From contig NZ_JASAOF010000013.1 in NCBI RefSeq assembly GCF_029952525.1, positions 103,688 to 167,687 on the forward strand: a stretch of 64,000 nucleotides of DNA, given 5' to 3'. Below the pieces are notes generated by a model, which searched no databases, was not told the origin of the DNA, and worked only from the letters and a program-made list of their open reading frames with translations. Source of the DNA: Saccharopolyspora ipomoeae (GTDB taxonomy: Bacteria; Actinomycetota; Actinomycetes; Mycobacteriales; Pseudonocardiaceae). A program made the position numbers and the translations under genes. Each line of letters starts with the position of its first letter. The first letter of the stretch is position 1. Shown here piece by piece: positions 50,826 through 58,741 of the stretch.

Positions 50826-50844
50826 ATAAGTAAGGCTAACCTTA
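50826..50844. promoter_or_regulatory. iron box before the NRPS gene
   Basis: Minus strand TAAGGTTAGCCTTACTTAT matches the DmdR/IdeR consensus at about 15 of 19 positions. A TTGACT (minus strand, 50844-50849) adjoins it and may be the -35, so the regulator would cover the promoter. It lies 22 bases before the start codon. Confidence 0.78.
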
Positions 50845-50895
50845 GTCAAGATTCGATCGGGAGTACACCCGCACACCGGACCGCCTGACGTGGGG

Positions 50896-52248
50896 CTACT
50901 CACCCGGGCGTGCGAACACCATCAACGCGGAGTTCTTGTTCGGCAAACCGACCTCGGCCGCGTGCGCGAAGCCCGCCTTGCCGAACGCGCCCACCGACGC
51001 TCCATTGTGGACATTTGGTTCGGCGACGACGTTCCGGCACGCCGGGTCCGCCGCGAGCAGTCCCCGCGCGACCGCGCCGAGCAGTTCCGAGCCCACACCC
51101 TTGCCGATCGCGTCCGGCTCGCCGATCGCGATGTGCGCGCCGAGGTCGTGCGGCGCGTGCGAGTAGCAGCGCGCCAGCTTGTCCCGCTGCACCCGGTAGA
51201 GCTCCAGGTAGCCGATGTCGCGCCCGTCGCGCGCCACCACGCACGGCACCGAGTGCTCCCCGGCCAGCTGGGTGGCGAGCTCGTCGCGCCACCGCTCCAG
51301 CGGCCAGTCCTGGTTCCAGTTGACCGCGACGTGCTCGCGGTTCATCCAGCGGTGCACCAGCGCGACGTCCGCACCGCCGTCCTCGCCGGTGATCGCCACC
51401 GGTCGCAGCGACCAGCCCTCGCCCAGCTCCGGCAGCGGCACCCCGGGCACGTCAGCGGGCTGGTCGAGCCGCAGCGGGTTGCGGTGCTCGAAGGGAACCG
51501 GCCGCACCCGCACCGCACCCGTCTCGTCGCGGTACCGCAGCTGCGAGCCGTTGAGCGCGGCGAGATCGGTCAGGGTCGGGCTGGTCAGCCAGTGCTCGAC
51601 CAGCTCGGCGACCTGCGAGTGCTGCTCGGCGATCCCGCCGAGCCGCTTGGCCAGCTCGGCCAGCAGGTACTCCTCGTGCACCACGCCGCGCCGGCCCAGC
51701 AGGCCGATGACGACCAGCACGCCCCGGCTGAGCAGCCGCGCGGTGAGCCCACCCCGGTCGGTGCCGTCGAACGCGAGCACCTCCGGCAGCAGCCGCTCCT
51801 CGACGTGCCGGGTCAGCCAGCGCTGGGCTTCGGCGGCGTTGGACAGCTGACGGCCCACGGCCACCAGGTCGTCGCGCAGCGGCAGCGGATCCACCTCGCG
51901 ACGCGGCAGGGCGTCCAGCAGCCAGTCGACGAGCGTGCCGGACTCCGGCCGGTTGATCGGCGCCTCGGCGCGCGAGCGCGCCCGCGCGTCGGCCGAGCAG
52001 GCGGCGGCCAGCAGCGCCGGGTCCGCCGAGACCAGCGTCCGGCCCTCGGCGTCGAGCACGCCGATCGAACCGAACCCGTGCGCACCCGTCGGGGAGTCGT
52101 AGACGACGTCCACGTGCAGCGACAGCGATCCGATGGTCAGCCGCAGCGGACCCTCGGCGACCGGCGTGTGCGTCTCGGCCAGCCAACGCCGCAGCAGCAC
52201 CGAGGCCCGTTGGTGCTGTCGCCCGACCAGGTCGGCTCCGTGAGACAC
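50896..52248 (-). CDS. siderophore N-acyltransferase (RhbD/IucB-like GNAT) with extra N-terminal domain
   Basis: 450 residues. The C-terminal about 190 residues are a GNAT domain of the siderophore type: 'VHRWMNREHVAVNWNQDWPLERWRDEL', 'AIGEPDAIGKGVGSELLGAVARG' (acyl-CoA loop) and 'NVVAEPNVHNGASVGAFGKAGF'. Such enzymes acylate N-hydroxyornithine or N-hydroxylysine to a hydroxamate. The first about 250 residues do not resemble a family I know and make the protein about twice the usual length. GTG 52248 is chosen, 8 bases after GGAGGGG; ATG 52275 would sit right after the iron box. It is transcribed towards the NRPS; 92 bases separate its stop from the NRPS start. Confidence 0.85.
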   Translation of the reverse strand: MSHGADLVGRQHQRASVLLRRWLAETHTPVAEGPLRLTIGSLSLHVDVVYDSPTGAHGFGSIGVLDAEGRTLVSADPALLAAACSADARARSRAEAPINRPESGTLVDWLLDALPRREVDPLPLRDDLVAVGRQLSNAAEAQRWLTRHVEERLLPEVLAFDGTDRGGLTARLLSRGVLVVIGLLGRRGVVHEEYLLAELAKRLGGIAEQHSQVAELVEHWLTSPTLTDLAALNGSQLRYRDETGAVRVRPVPFEHRNPLRLDQPADVPGVPLPELGEGWSLRPVAITGEDGGADVALVHRWMNREHVAVNWNQDWPLERWRDELATQLAGEHSVPCVVARDGRDIGYLELYRVQRDKLARCYSHAPHDLGAHIAIGEPDAIGKGVGSELLGAVARGLLAADPACRNVVAEPNVHNGASVGAFGKAGFAHAAEVGLPNKNSALMVFARPGE

Positions 52249-52280
52249 GCCGCGCTCCCCTCCATCTGTGAACATCTTTG

Positions 52281-52299
52281 TAAGCGGAGCCTAACCTAA
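52281..52299. promoter_or_regulatory. iron box before the N-acyltransferase gene
   Basis: Minus strand half-site TTAGGTTAGGCT is perfect; the other half (CCGCTTA) is degenerate, about 15 of 19 overall. It lies 32 bases upstream of the chosen GTG start. The region 52300-52552 beyond it holds both promoters of the divergent acyltransferase and DivIVA-like genes but no gene. Confidence 0.72.
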
Positions 52300-52552
52300 G
52301 CACTTGATCGGGCGATAGAGCGTCGCCGCCGATCGCCGCGCGGCGGCAACGGCCGGGCGAGCCGATCACCCCGATTCCGGCGTGCACTGTGGACAGATCG
52401 GTGCCAACATCTCCGGACGCGGCAAGCCGACCAACACGATTGATCAACACCTGATCCGGTGATGATCGTTGTGTCTCGCTGGGCGTTGCCCGAACATCCG
52501 CCCTACTCTCCGAAGCATCGAATGGGCCTACCGTCCGGAGAGGAGATCACCC

Positions 52553-53488
52553 ATGGATGACGCCGACGCAGTCGTGCCGCTCCGGCCGGGTTTCGACATC
52601 CAGGTCCGCGGTTTCAGCCGCCACCAGGTCATCGAGCACATCGAGCTCCTGGAAGACCAGCTGCGCATGGTCACCATCGATCGCAACGAAGCGGTCCGGC
52701 TCAACAACGACCTGCGCAAGCTCTGCGACGACACCCGCCGCAGCCTGGATCAAGCCGAGCAGCGCCTCAAGAGCATCGAATCCTCCGACACCGGTCTGCC
52801 GGCCGCCTCGCAGCGAGTGCAGAACATGCTCGCGATCGCCGAGGACGAGGTGCAGACCCTGCGCGATCAGGCCAAGCGCCAGGCCGAGATCATCCGCGGC
52901 ACGGCGGAGACCGAGGCCCGCGCGCTGATCAGCGAAGCCGAGCAGGCCGCCTCCGAGCTCCGCGACGAGTGCAACGAGCTCGTCTCCGACGTCGAGTCGC
53001 GGCGCGCGAAGCTGCAGCGCGAGCACGAGCAGAAGCTCAGCGAGCAGCGCAGTCGCGAGTACCGGATGCGGCAGGAGATCCGCAACGAGTACAAGAAGGT
53101 CGTCACCGACGCCCAGGAGGAGTCCGACTCGCTGATCGCCGAGACCCGCAAGCAGTGCGGGCAGTGGGACGCCGAGTCGGAGCAGATGCGGCTGGAAGCC
53201 CTGGAGGAGATCCGCGTCGAGCGGATGCGGCTGGAGGAGCTGCGCTCCTCGGTGCTGCAGGCGATGGACGGCGCCAAGCGCGTCCTCGACGAGTCCGCCG
53301 CGAACCTGCGCAGCACGACCGACGCCCCCGTCGAGACCGACGGGTCGGTGGAGCCCGACGAGCACCGGCTCCAGCCCGTCACGCTGCCCGAGCAGCAACG
53401 CGACGACGTGCAGACCTACACGATCCCGATCGAGCCGCAGCACACCACCAACGGAGCCGCCCAGGCTCCCGGTGCGCGGCAGAACTGA
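52553..53488 (+). CDS. DivIVA-like coiled-coil protein
   Basis: 311 residues. 'GFDIQVRGFSRHQVIEHIELLEDQLRMV' at residues 11-40 is a DivIVA-type N-terminal membrane-curvature module, followed by an almost continuous coiled coil to about residue 255 (rich in Glu, Arg, Gln, Ala) and a disordered end. Proteins of this sort mark poles and septa and organise peptidoglycan synthesis. ATG 52553 with GGAGAGGAG upstream. The next gene, a small membrane protein, begins 35 bases later and may be its partner. Confidence 0.75.
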   Translation: MDDADAVVPLRPGFDIQVRGFSRHQVIEHIELLEDQLRMVTIDRNEAVRLNNDLRKLCDDTRRSLDQAEQRLKSIESSDTGLPAASQRVQNMLAIAEDEVQTLRDQAKRQAEIIRGTAETEARALISEAEQAASELRDECNELVSDVESRRAKLQREHEQKLSEQRSREYRMRQEIRNEYKKVVTDAQEESDSLIAETRKQCGQWDAESEQMRLEALEEIRVERMRLEELRSSVLQAMDGAKRVLDESAANLRSTTDAPVETDGSVEPDEHRLQPVTLPEQQRDDVQTYTIPIEPQHTTNGAAQAPGARQN

Positions 53489-53522
53489 CAGCGCTCGGCA
53501 GAGCTGACCCCGGAGGCGGCTG

Positions 53523-53915
53523 GTGGAAATGCTGTTTCTGATGTTCGTGTGCGGTCTCGCGGTGGCCACGCTGGTGTTCTGGCCACTGCTCCACCGCGCG
53601 AACCGCAAGGCGGAAGCGTCCCAGCAGCCGGAGGCGGCCCCGCGCGGCAAGCACGCGCTGGGCGCCGCCGCGGCTCCGGGCGAGGAGACCGCGACGGCCG
53701 AGGCGTCCTCCGAGGGCGAGAAGACCGACCGCGAGGGCGAGCCCACCCAGCCGGTGAAGATCGACGAGGCGATCGCGCCGCAGCCGCGCGCGCCCGAGCC
53801 GATGGAGATGCCGGAGATCCCGACCGACATCTTCGAGGCCAGATACCAGGCCAAGTTCAACCGCTCCAAGCGCCGCCTGGAGCGCCTGCGCTCGGAGATC
53901 AGCAAGGCCGGCTGA
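53523..53915 (+). CDS. small single-pass membrane protein, unknown
   Basis: 130 residues. An N-terminal membrane helix (MLFLMFVCGLAVATLVFWPLL, residues 3-23) is followed by an acidic Glu/Pro-rich region and a basic C-terminal helix (FEARYQAKFNRSKRRLERLRSE). GTG 53523 with GGAGG 6-7 bases upstream. The ATG at 53529 is an alternative. No family recognised. Same strand and close to the DivIVA-like gene, suggesting a cell-envelope role (inference). Confidence 0.65.
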   Translation: MEMLFLMFVCGLAVATLVFWPLLHRANRKAEASQQPEAAPRGKHALGAAAAPGEETATAEASSEGEKTDREGEPTQPVKIDEAIAPQPRAPEPMEMPEIPTDIFEARYQAKFNRSKRRLERLRSEISKAG

Positions 53916-54013
53916 ACTGGCCGCGAGTCCGTGCGGTGCGAAGATGGTACGGGTGTCCCACCGGTTGCTAGGTTCGTGAGCGAACCGCGCAACCGATGGC
54001 TGGAGCCTCCTTG

Positions 54014-55132
54014 GTGAACACCCCGCACCGGATATACCTCGTCGCCACCACCGGTCACCCCAACTACGGCGACGAGCTGATCGCCGCGGCGTGGCTCAAG
54101 CACCTGGCGAAGGTCGCTCCGCGCAGCGAGATCTGGATCGACTGCCCCAACCCCGGGCCCAGCTCGGTGATGCTCTCCGACCTGCACCCCAACGTGCGCT
54201 TCACCGACACGTTCTGGCGGCTGTGCTGGGAGGCCCCCGAGGACGAGCCGTGGGCCGTGGCGGCGTTCGTGCAGCACGCGATCCACAACCCCGGACTGGC
54301 GCCGCGCTGGGTCGCCGGCATCGAGCTGGTCAGGCAGATGGACCTGTTCCACGTGATCGGCGGCGGCTTCATCAACGGCATCTGGCCCCGCCACATCGGC
54401 CTGCTCGCGGCCACCGCCGCGGCCGCGCACCGCTCCGGCGGTCGCGCGGTGATGACCGGCCAGGGCCTCTCCCCCGTCGCCGACGGGGGAGAACCGCTGC
54501 TGCGCAGCCTGGCCGACCAGTTCGAGGTCGTCGACGTCCGCGACGAGCCGTCGGCGGCGATGCTGGTCAACGCCTCCACCACCGGCGACGACATGTTCTT
54601 CGGCGTCGAGCCCGGCCTGTTCCGCACCGAGGACGACGACGTCCGCGAGGTCATGGTCTGCATGCAGTCGGACCTGCTGGACGAGACGGTCCCGGCGCTG
54701 GCCGGCTTCCTGCTCGACACGCTGCGCGAGTGGAAGGTCGACCCCGATCAGGTGGCGTTCGTGGAGGGCATCCCGCGCGCCGACCGGGAGGTCTTCGCGC
54801 TCGTCGAGCACGACCTGCCCGGAGCCCGGTTCCACGCCTTCGACGAGATCATGCGCGAGGGCCTGCCCGCCAAGCCCGGGCAGCGGTGGCTGTCGACCCG
54901 GTTCCACCTGCACCTGCTGGCCGCCGCGGCCGGGGCGAGCGGCGTCGCGGTGTCGATCAACTCCGGGTACTACACCAACAAGCACCGGTCGCTGATCGAG
55001 CGCGGTTCGGGCTGGCAGCTGAGCGAGGGCCTGGAGATCCCGGCGAGTCCGAGCGGGGGCGGGTTCAGCACCGCCGCGCTGCGCGAGCTGCAGCAGCGCA
55101 AGTCGGCGCTGGCCAGGACCATCTACGGCTGA
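54014..55132 (+). CDS. polysaccharide pyruvyl transferase family protein
   Basis: 372 residues. 'YLVATTGHPNYGDELIAAAWLKHL' at the N-terminus is the family glycine/aspartate motif, with 'FHVIGGGFINGIWP' and 'STRFHLHLLAAAAGASGVAVSIN' as the later conserved blocks. These enzymes transfer pyruvate from PEP to sugar hydroxyls of cell-wall polymers, making ketals that anchor surface proteins or alter charge. GTG 54014 lies 9 bases after GGAG; ATG 53996 six codons upstream has no ribosome site. The last 10 bases overlap the convergent small membrane gene. Confidence 0.88.
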   Translation: MNTPHRIYLVATTGHPNYGDELIAAAWLKHLAKVAPRSEIWIDCPNPGPSSVMLSDLHPNVRFTDTFWRLCWEAPEDEPWAVAAFVQHAIHNPGLAPRWVAGIELVRQMDLFHVIGGGFINGIWPRHIGLLAATAAAAHRSGGRAVMTGQGLSPVADGGEPLLRSLADQFEVVDVRDEPSAAMLVNASTTGDDMFFGVEPGLFRTEDDDVREVMVCMQSDLLDETVPALAGFLLDTLREWKVDPDQVAFVEGIPRADREVFALVEHDLPGARFHAFDEIMREGLPAKPGQRWLSTRFHLHLLAAAAGASGVAVSINSGYYTNKHRSLIERGSGWQLSEGLEIPASPSGGGFSTAALRELQQRKSALARTIYG

Positions 55133-55383
55133 GCGACCCGGTCCGGCTCGGCGTGAGCCGCGTCGACGGGCGCGTCCTCCGGCGTGCGGGCCTCCGGGAT
55201 CTCGCACGCCGGACCTTCCTCGGGATCCGGCCAGATCCGGGGTGCCTCGGTGATCTCGGGCCCGAGCTCGGCCTTCTCGGGCTCGTCGGATTCGGTCTGG
55301 TTCCGGCGGTCGGCGATGTAGAACGGCGCGGCGGCCAGGATCGGGACCGACATGCCGATGAACACGATCAGAAGAGAACTCAC
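55123..55383 (-). CDS. small membrane protein, unknown
   Basis: 86 residues from GTG 55383 (GGAG and CGGGG upstream), stop TAG. One membrane helix at residues 2-22 (SSLLIVFIGMSVPILAAAPFY), then an acidic, Pro-rich cytoplasmic or external tail (EPEKAELGPEITEAP) with one Cys. No family recognised. The TenA gene lies upstream, separated by 221 bases with a Crp-like site, so it may be transcribed alone. Confidence 0.55.
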   Translation of the reverse strand: MSSLLIVFIGMSVPILAAAPFYIADRRNQTESDEPEKAELGPEITEAPRIWPDPEEGPACEIPEARTPEDAPVDAAHAEPDRVAQP

Positions 55384-55498
55384 TGCCCCGGGACTCCATC
55401 CACGCCTGAAGAACGACCGCCCCCTGAATGCCCAGCTCGAGCAGGGGTTTCGCCCTGGATGTCGCTGTGCTGGGCGCTTCGTTAACACCACAAGATCG

Positions 55499-55514
55499 TG
55501 ACCTGCATCACAAC
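55499..55514. promoter_or_regulatory. Crp/GlxR-like palindrome
   Basis: CGTGA-CCTGCA-TCACA matches the TGTGA-N6-TCACA consensus at 9 of 10 defined positions. It is enclosed by a wider inverted repeat, TAACACCA (55485-55492) and TGGTGTTA (55530-55537). It sits about 116 bases upstream of the small membrane gene start and downstream of tenA. Nothing else is seen in this gap. Confidence 0.5.
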
Positions 55515-55604
55515 ATGAATCACGCTTTGGTGTTATCCGAAGAGGACGACGGCCCACCGCTCGCGATGAGCCGCCGTCAGCGTAACTGAGATGCGAATTC
55601 CTTG

Positions 55605-56315
55605 TCAGGCAAGGAATTTCGCGGTCGGCCAGGTCTCCTTGATCCACGCGCTGTTCCAGAACAGCCACTCGTACTCGGTCGCGCGGGCGAACGCGGCGAA
55701 CATCTGCTCCCGCGTCGCCTCGTCGGCGCGCGCCGCGACCTTGTCGGTGAGCTCGCGCGCGGACAGCACCGCCTCCGCGAACTCGTCATCGGCGTAGGTG
55801 GTGATCCACGCCTTGTACGGGTGACCGTCGATGTCGCCGGTCGCGTCGAGGATCGTGCTGCCGACGTGCTGGTAGACCCAGAAGCACGGCAGGATCGCCG
55901 CTAGCAGCACCGGGTAGGACTCGGTCAGCGCGCAGGCCCGCAGGTAGGACGTGTAGCCCAGGCACGTCGGCGAGGTGTCGATCCCGGCGATCTCCTCGTC
56001 CGTCAGCCCGAACTCGGCGACGTAGCCGGCGTGCAGCCGGCGCTCCTCGATCAGCGCGCCCTGCGCGGCACCGGCCAGGAACGCCGCGTCCACGGCGTCG
56101 TCGGCGCGGGCCGCCGCGGCCGACAGCGCCTGCGCGAAGCCGACCAGGTAGCGGGCGTCCTGGACGATGTAGAAGGCGAAGACGTCCCGCTGCAGGCTGC
56201 CGTCGGCGAGCGCGACGTTGAACGGGTGCTCCTCGATCGCCTTCTGGAGTCCGGCGGTCCGGTCCCACGCCTCAGCGCAGAAACCCCCGGCAGGCGGTGC
56301 GGGCAAGGTGCTCAT
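55605..56315 (-). CDS. tenA: aminopyrimidine aminohydrolase / thiaminase II
   Basis: 236 residues, all-helical TenA fold. 'FYIVQDARYLVGFAQAL' and 'AAILPCFWVYQHVG' (catalytic Cys) and 'TEYEWLFWNSAW' (Tyr/Glu of the pocket) are in place. It hydrolyses aminopyrimidines from degraded thiamin, returning HMP to the pathway. ATG 56315 follows GAGGG. It lies downstream of thiD on the same strand, separated by a repeat element, so both probably respond to the TPP riboswitch. Confidence 0.92.
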   Translation of the reverse strand: MSTLPAPPAGGFCAEAWDRTAGLQKAIEEHPFNVALADGSLQRDVFAFYIVQDARYLVGFAQALSAAAARADDAVDAAFLAGAAQGALIEERRLHAGYVAEFGLTDEEIAGIDTSPTCLGYTSYLRACALTESYPVLLAAILPCFWVYQHVGSTILDATGDIDGHPYKAWITTYADDEFAEAVLSARELTDKVAARADEATREQMFAAFARATEYEWLFWNSAWIKETWPTAKFLA

Positions 56316-56350
56316 GAAAACCCTCGCAGAGATCGGTGGGTCCGGGAGTC

Positions 56351-56419
56351 GGACAGTTCTGGCCAGAACTGTCCATGATCGAAGTCCGAAATGTCCGGTC
56401 GATTATGGCTAGAACTGTC
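56351..56419. repeat. ~70-bp dispersed element (copy 2)
   Basis: Begins with a perfect 24-bp palindrome (GGACAGTTCTGG and its complement, 56351-56374) and ends with ATTATGGCTAGAACTGTC (56402-56419). Between are CCATGATCGAAGTCCG and a T/C-rich stretch. It aligns with the minus strand of 31650-31722. Its right end overlaps the thiD stop codon, and it fills most of the thiD-tenA gap. Confidence 0.75.
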
Positions 56420-57215
56420 ACCACCAGCGGTGGAAGTGGTGCACCGGACCGTGACCGCGGCCCACGTCGAGGCGTTCCGAGGCGCGCAGCGCGTCGGTGA
56501 GGTACTGCTTGGCCTCGCGAACGGCCTCCAGCCAATCCGCGCGCTGCGGGCGCAGCGCCGCGATCGCCGCCGAGAGCGTGCAGCCGGTGCCGTGATCGTT
56601 GGTGGTGGCCACCCGCTCGCTGCTGAGGAACTCGGCCAGCCCGTCGCCGTGGAGCAGGTCGACGCTGGTCTCCCCGTCCAGGTGACCGCCCTTGAGCAGC
56701 ACCTGCTTGGCGCCCAGGCCCGCCAGCCGCTCGGCCTGCGCCGGCATCTCGTCGGGGCTGCCGATCTCGGACTCGCCGAGCAGGTCGGCCGCTTCCGGCA
56801 GGTTCGGCGTGATCAGGTCCACCCGCGGCAGCAGCACGTCGCGCAGCGCGCCGACGGCCTCCGGCGCCAGCAGCCGGTCGCCGCTCTTGGCGACCATGAC
56901 CGGGTCGAGCACCACGAACCGCGGCGCGTAGCGCTCCAGCACGGCCGCGACGGCGCGGATGACCTCGGCGTTGGCCAGCATGCCGATCTTGACCGCGTCC
57001 ACCCGGACGTCGTCGAGCAGCGTCACCAGCTGGTCGGTGATGAAGTCCGGCGGCACCTCCTGCACCCGGCTCACCCCGGTCGTGGTCTGCGCGACCAGCG
57101 CGGTGATCACCGACATGCCGTAGGCGCCGTTGGCGGAGAAGGCCTTGAGGTCGGCCTGGATACCGGCACCGCCGCTCGGATCGGTCCCGGCGATGGTCAG
57201 CACGTTGGGGGCCAT
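56418..57215 (-). CDS. thiD: hydroxymethylpyrimidine/phosphomethylpyrimidine kinase
   Basis: 265 residues, ribokinase fold. 'TIAGTDPSGGAGIQADLKAF' is the HMP-binding start, 'ITPNLPEAADLLG' the conserved middle, and 'TTNDHGTGCTLSAAIAA' the ATP/catalytic GTGC motif. It phosphorylates HMP twice for thiamin synthesis. ATG 57215 with GGAGGG upstream, directly after a TPP riboswitch. The last few residues and the stop codon adjoin a repeat element (56351-56419). tenA follows. Confidence 0.96.
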   Translation of the reverse strand: MAPNVLTIAGTDPSGGAGIQADLKAFSANGAYGMSVITALVAQTTTGVSRVQEVPPDFITDQLVTLLDDVRVDAVKIGMLANAEVIRAVAAVLERYAPRFVVLDPVMVAKSGDRLLAPEAVGALRDVLLPRVDLITPNLPEAADLLGESEIGSPDEMPAQAERLAGLGAKQVLLKGGHLDGETSVDLLHGDGLAEFLSSERVATTNDHGTGCTLSAAIAALRPQRADWLEAVREAKQYLTDALRASERLDVGRGHGPVHHFHRWW

Positions 57216-57223
57216 GACGTCCC

Positions 57224-57300
57224 TCCGCTAGTACGAGCTAGGTCAGGTTCAACGGGTCTGTTCTCAGCCCCGGGCCGGGGCACCCCGCGTCACTGGCACC
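57224..57300 (-). ncRNA. TPP riboswitch (THI element) controlling thiD
   Basis: On the minus strand the conserved parts occur in order: GCGGGGTGCC, then GGCTGAGA, then GACCCGTTGAACCTGA, ending just before the thiD ribosome site (CTAGCGGAGGGACGTC). This is the TPP aptamer with P3 arm CCCGGCCCGGG. The closeness of the ribosome site suggests translational control: with TPP bound the site would be hidden. Confidence 0.95.
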
Positions 57301-57338
57301 AACCTAACAACCGAGGGCAAGCCCCGGCCCCGCGCGGT

Positions 57339-57575
57339 TCAGTCGATCAACCCGAGCACCTGGCCGACGCTGAGCACCTCGCCCGCCCGCACCTGGTGCC
57401 ACGCCGTGCCGGTGGCCAGCGCCCGCACCCTGATCCCGGGGCCGTCGGAGTCGGCCGGACGCAGCTCGGCCAGCGGCTGACCCGCCCGCACCCGGCTCCC
57501 GTCCGGCACCAGCCACCGCACGACCACCCACCGGTCCGGGCCGGGCCGCGCGCCCGGCAGGTGCAACTCGGTCAT
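57339..57575 (-). CDS. mini biotinyl/lipoyl-like domain protein lacking the acceptor lysine
   Basis: 78 residues. 'VVVRWLVPDGSRVRAGQPLAELRP' and 'IRVRALATGTAWHQVRAGEVLSVGQVLGLID' form the two halves of the lipoyl/biotinyl barrel. The usual (D/M)K hairpin between them reads ADSDGPG, so the modified lysine is missing. It may be a binding adaptor or a decayed domain. ATG 57575 with a G-rich site upstream. It is upstream of the riboswitch on the same strand, but the riboswitch lies between it and thiD. Confidence 0.6.
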   Translation of the reverse strand: MTELHLPGARPGPDRWVVVRWLVPDGSRVRAGQPLAELRPADSDGPGIRVRALATGTAWHQVRAGEVLSVGQVLGLID

Positions 57576-57682
57576 CTCGCGGCCCCCCGCCTCGCCGAGC
57601 GGTCAGGATGCGGCGAATGCCGCAGCGGATGAGCCCGCCGGCAGGAAAAGCCACCCCGATGGAGCAGTGCGATCGCGATCGA

Positions 57683-57697
57683 TTTCACACCGTGAAA
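57683..57697. promoter_or_regulatory. palindromic operator candidate TTTCAC-N3-GTGAAA
   Basis: Perfect 6-bp arms with a 3-base centre in the 174-base region between the divergent genes at 57575 and 57750. Located about 53 bases upstream of the latter. No regulator is identified. Confidence 0.4.
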
Positions 57698-57749
57698 GCC
57701 CCCACCGGAAGGCAAGGTCACCCTTCGTCGAAGACTAAAGTGGAGGGCG

Positions 57750-58490
57750 ATGGAAACCACGACCGATGCCCCAGGCTTCGCCCGCTCGCGCCGGCAGCGT
57801 CCTGCTCAGGACCCGGCGCAGATCTGGGCGCCGCTAGCGGACCTGACCGAGGCCGCCGTCGCGGCCGCCGGATCGGGGACGGTGGCGATCACCCGCGGAT
57901 TCGACCGCAACAGCCGTCAGCGCGCCAAAGCGCTGCGCGAACTGCTGTCCCGGCGCGACGTGCCGGCGATCGAGGTCACGCCCGCCCCGGGCAGTGACCG
58001 GCTGCTGACCGACGTGGCGGTCAGCGCGGTGGTCAACCTGATCGGCGCCGGCTCGTGGCAGCCCTACCGGCTGGCCGCGCAGCTGCGCGCCCCGGTGCTG
58101 ACCCCCAAGCCCGGCACCGAGCCGGGCGAGGAGGCCACCAGGGATGTCATCGCGCTGGCCGGCGAGGAGTCCGGCAAGCGGGACGTCGCGCTCTCGCACG
58201 TCGCGGTCCGCGGCGACAACCCGGCCGAGGGTCGGCTGACCGTGTCCTTCGACGGCTCCGAGCAGGTCATCGAGGGCGGCTGGCTGACCGCGACGGTCTC
58301 CGGCGACGCGCTGAGCGTGCAGTTCGGCGGCCAGGACCTGGCCGAGCAGGCGGTCACCACCGGCACGATCCGCGTCCAGGCCTCCGACGCACCGCACCGC
58401 CTGGTGCGCGACGAGCTGCCGATCGCTGACTTCGAAGGCGCGGTAGTGCTCTCCGCCGAGGAAGCCGGGCTGAAGGTTCGCCCGGTCTGA
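57750..58490 (+). CDS. hypothetical protein, possible diacylglycerol/NAD kinase C-terminal-like fold
   Basis: 246 residues, soluble. The N-terminal half is Ala-rich alpha/beta ('AVAAAGSGTVAITRGFDRNSRQRAKALREL'); the second half is beta-rich ('EGRLTVSFDGSEQVIEGGWLTATVSGDALSVQFGGQD') and loosely recalls the C-terminal domain of lipid/NAD kinases, though no GGDG motif is present, so it could not bind ATP that way. ATG 57750 with GGAGGG upstream. It ends 40 bases before a strong hairpin. No certain function. Confidence 0.55.
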   Translation: METTTDAPGFARSRRQRPAQDPAQIWAPLADLTEAAVAAAGSGTVAITRGFDRNSRQRAKALRELLSRRDVPAIEVTPAPGSDRLLTDVAVSAVVNLIGAGSWQPYRLAAQLRAPVLTPKPGTEPGEEATRDVIALAGEESGKRDVALSHVAVRGDNPAEGRLTVSFDGSEQVIEGGWLTATVSGDALSVQFGGQDLAEQAVTTGTIRVQASDAPHRLVRDELPIADFEGAVVLSAEEAGLKVRPV

Positions 58491-58530
58491 CCAAATCTGA
58501 CGCCGGACGGGTGTATCCGGCTAACAGCAC

Positions 58531-58572
58531 CGACTCAGGGGCGATTCCCGTTGTGGGATCGCCCCTGAGTCG
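58531..58572 (+). terminator. strong intrinsic hairpin after the 57750 gene
   Basis: Stem of 18 pairs (CGACTCAGGGGCGAT...CCC with GGG-ATCGCCCCTGAGTCG) with one bulged T and a 5-base loop, about 40 bases after the stop. No T-run, an I-shaped actinomycete terminator. Confidence 0.8.
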
Positions 58573-58741
58573 TGTCCGGGGTCGCGACCGGGGAACCGCA
58601 GGTCCGGACATGGCTCACAGCGTTTTCAGGTGATTTCGCCGCAGTGCCGTCATGCACGTCGGGCCGGCGCGTCCCTACACCGGAAGCGCGCAGCGCGCCG
58701 CTTCACCGCATCTGGCGGATCGGCACAGGGAGGCTGGGACT

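Noticed and set aside
56306..56325. A further copy of the EVFMKTS palindrome at the tenA start.
   Set aside because: Only the TCATGAAAAC half is present; it is explained by the tenA start codon and ribosome site.
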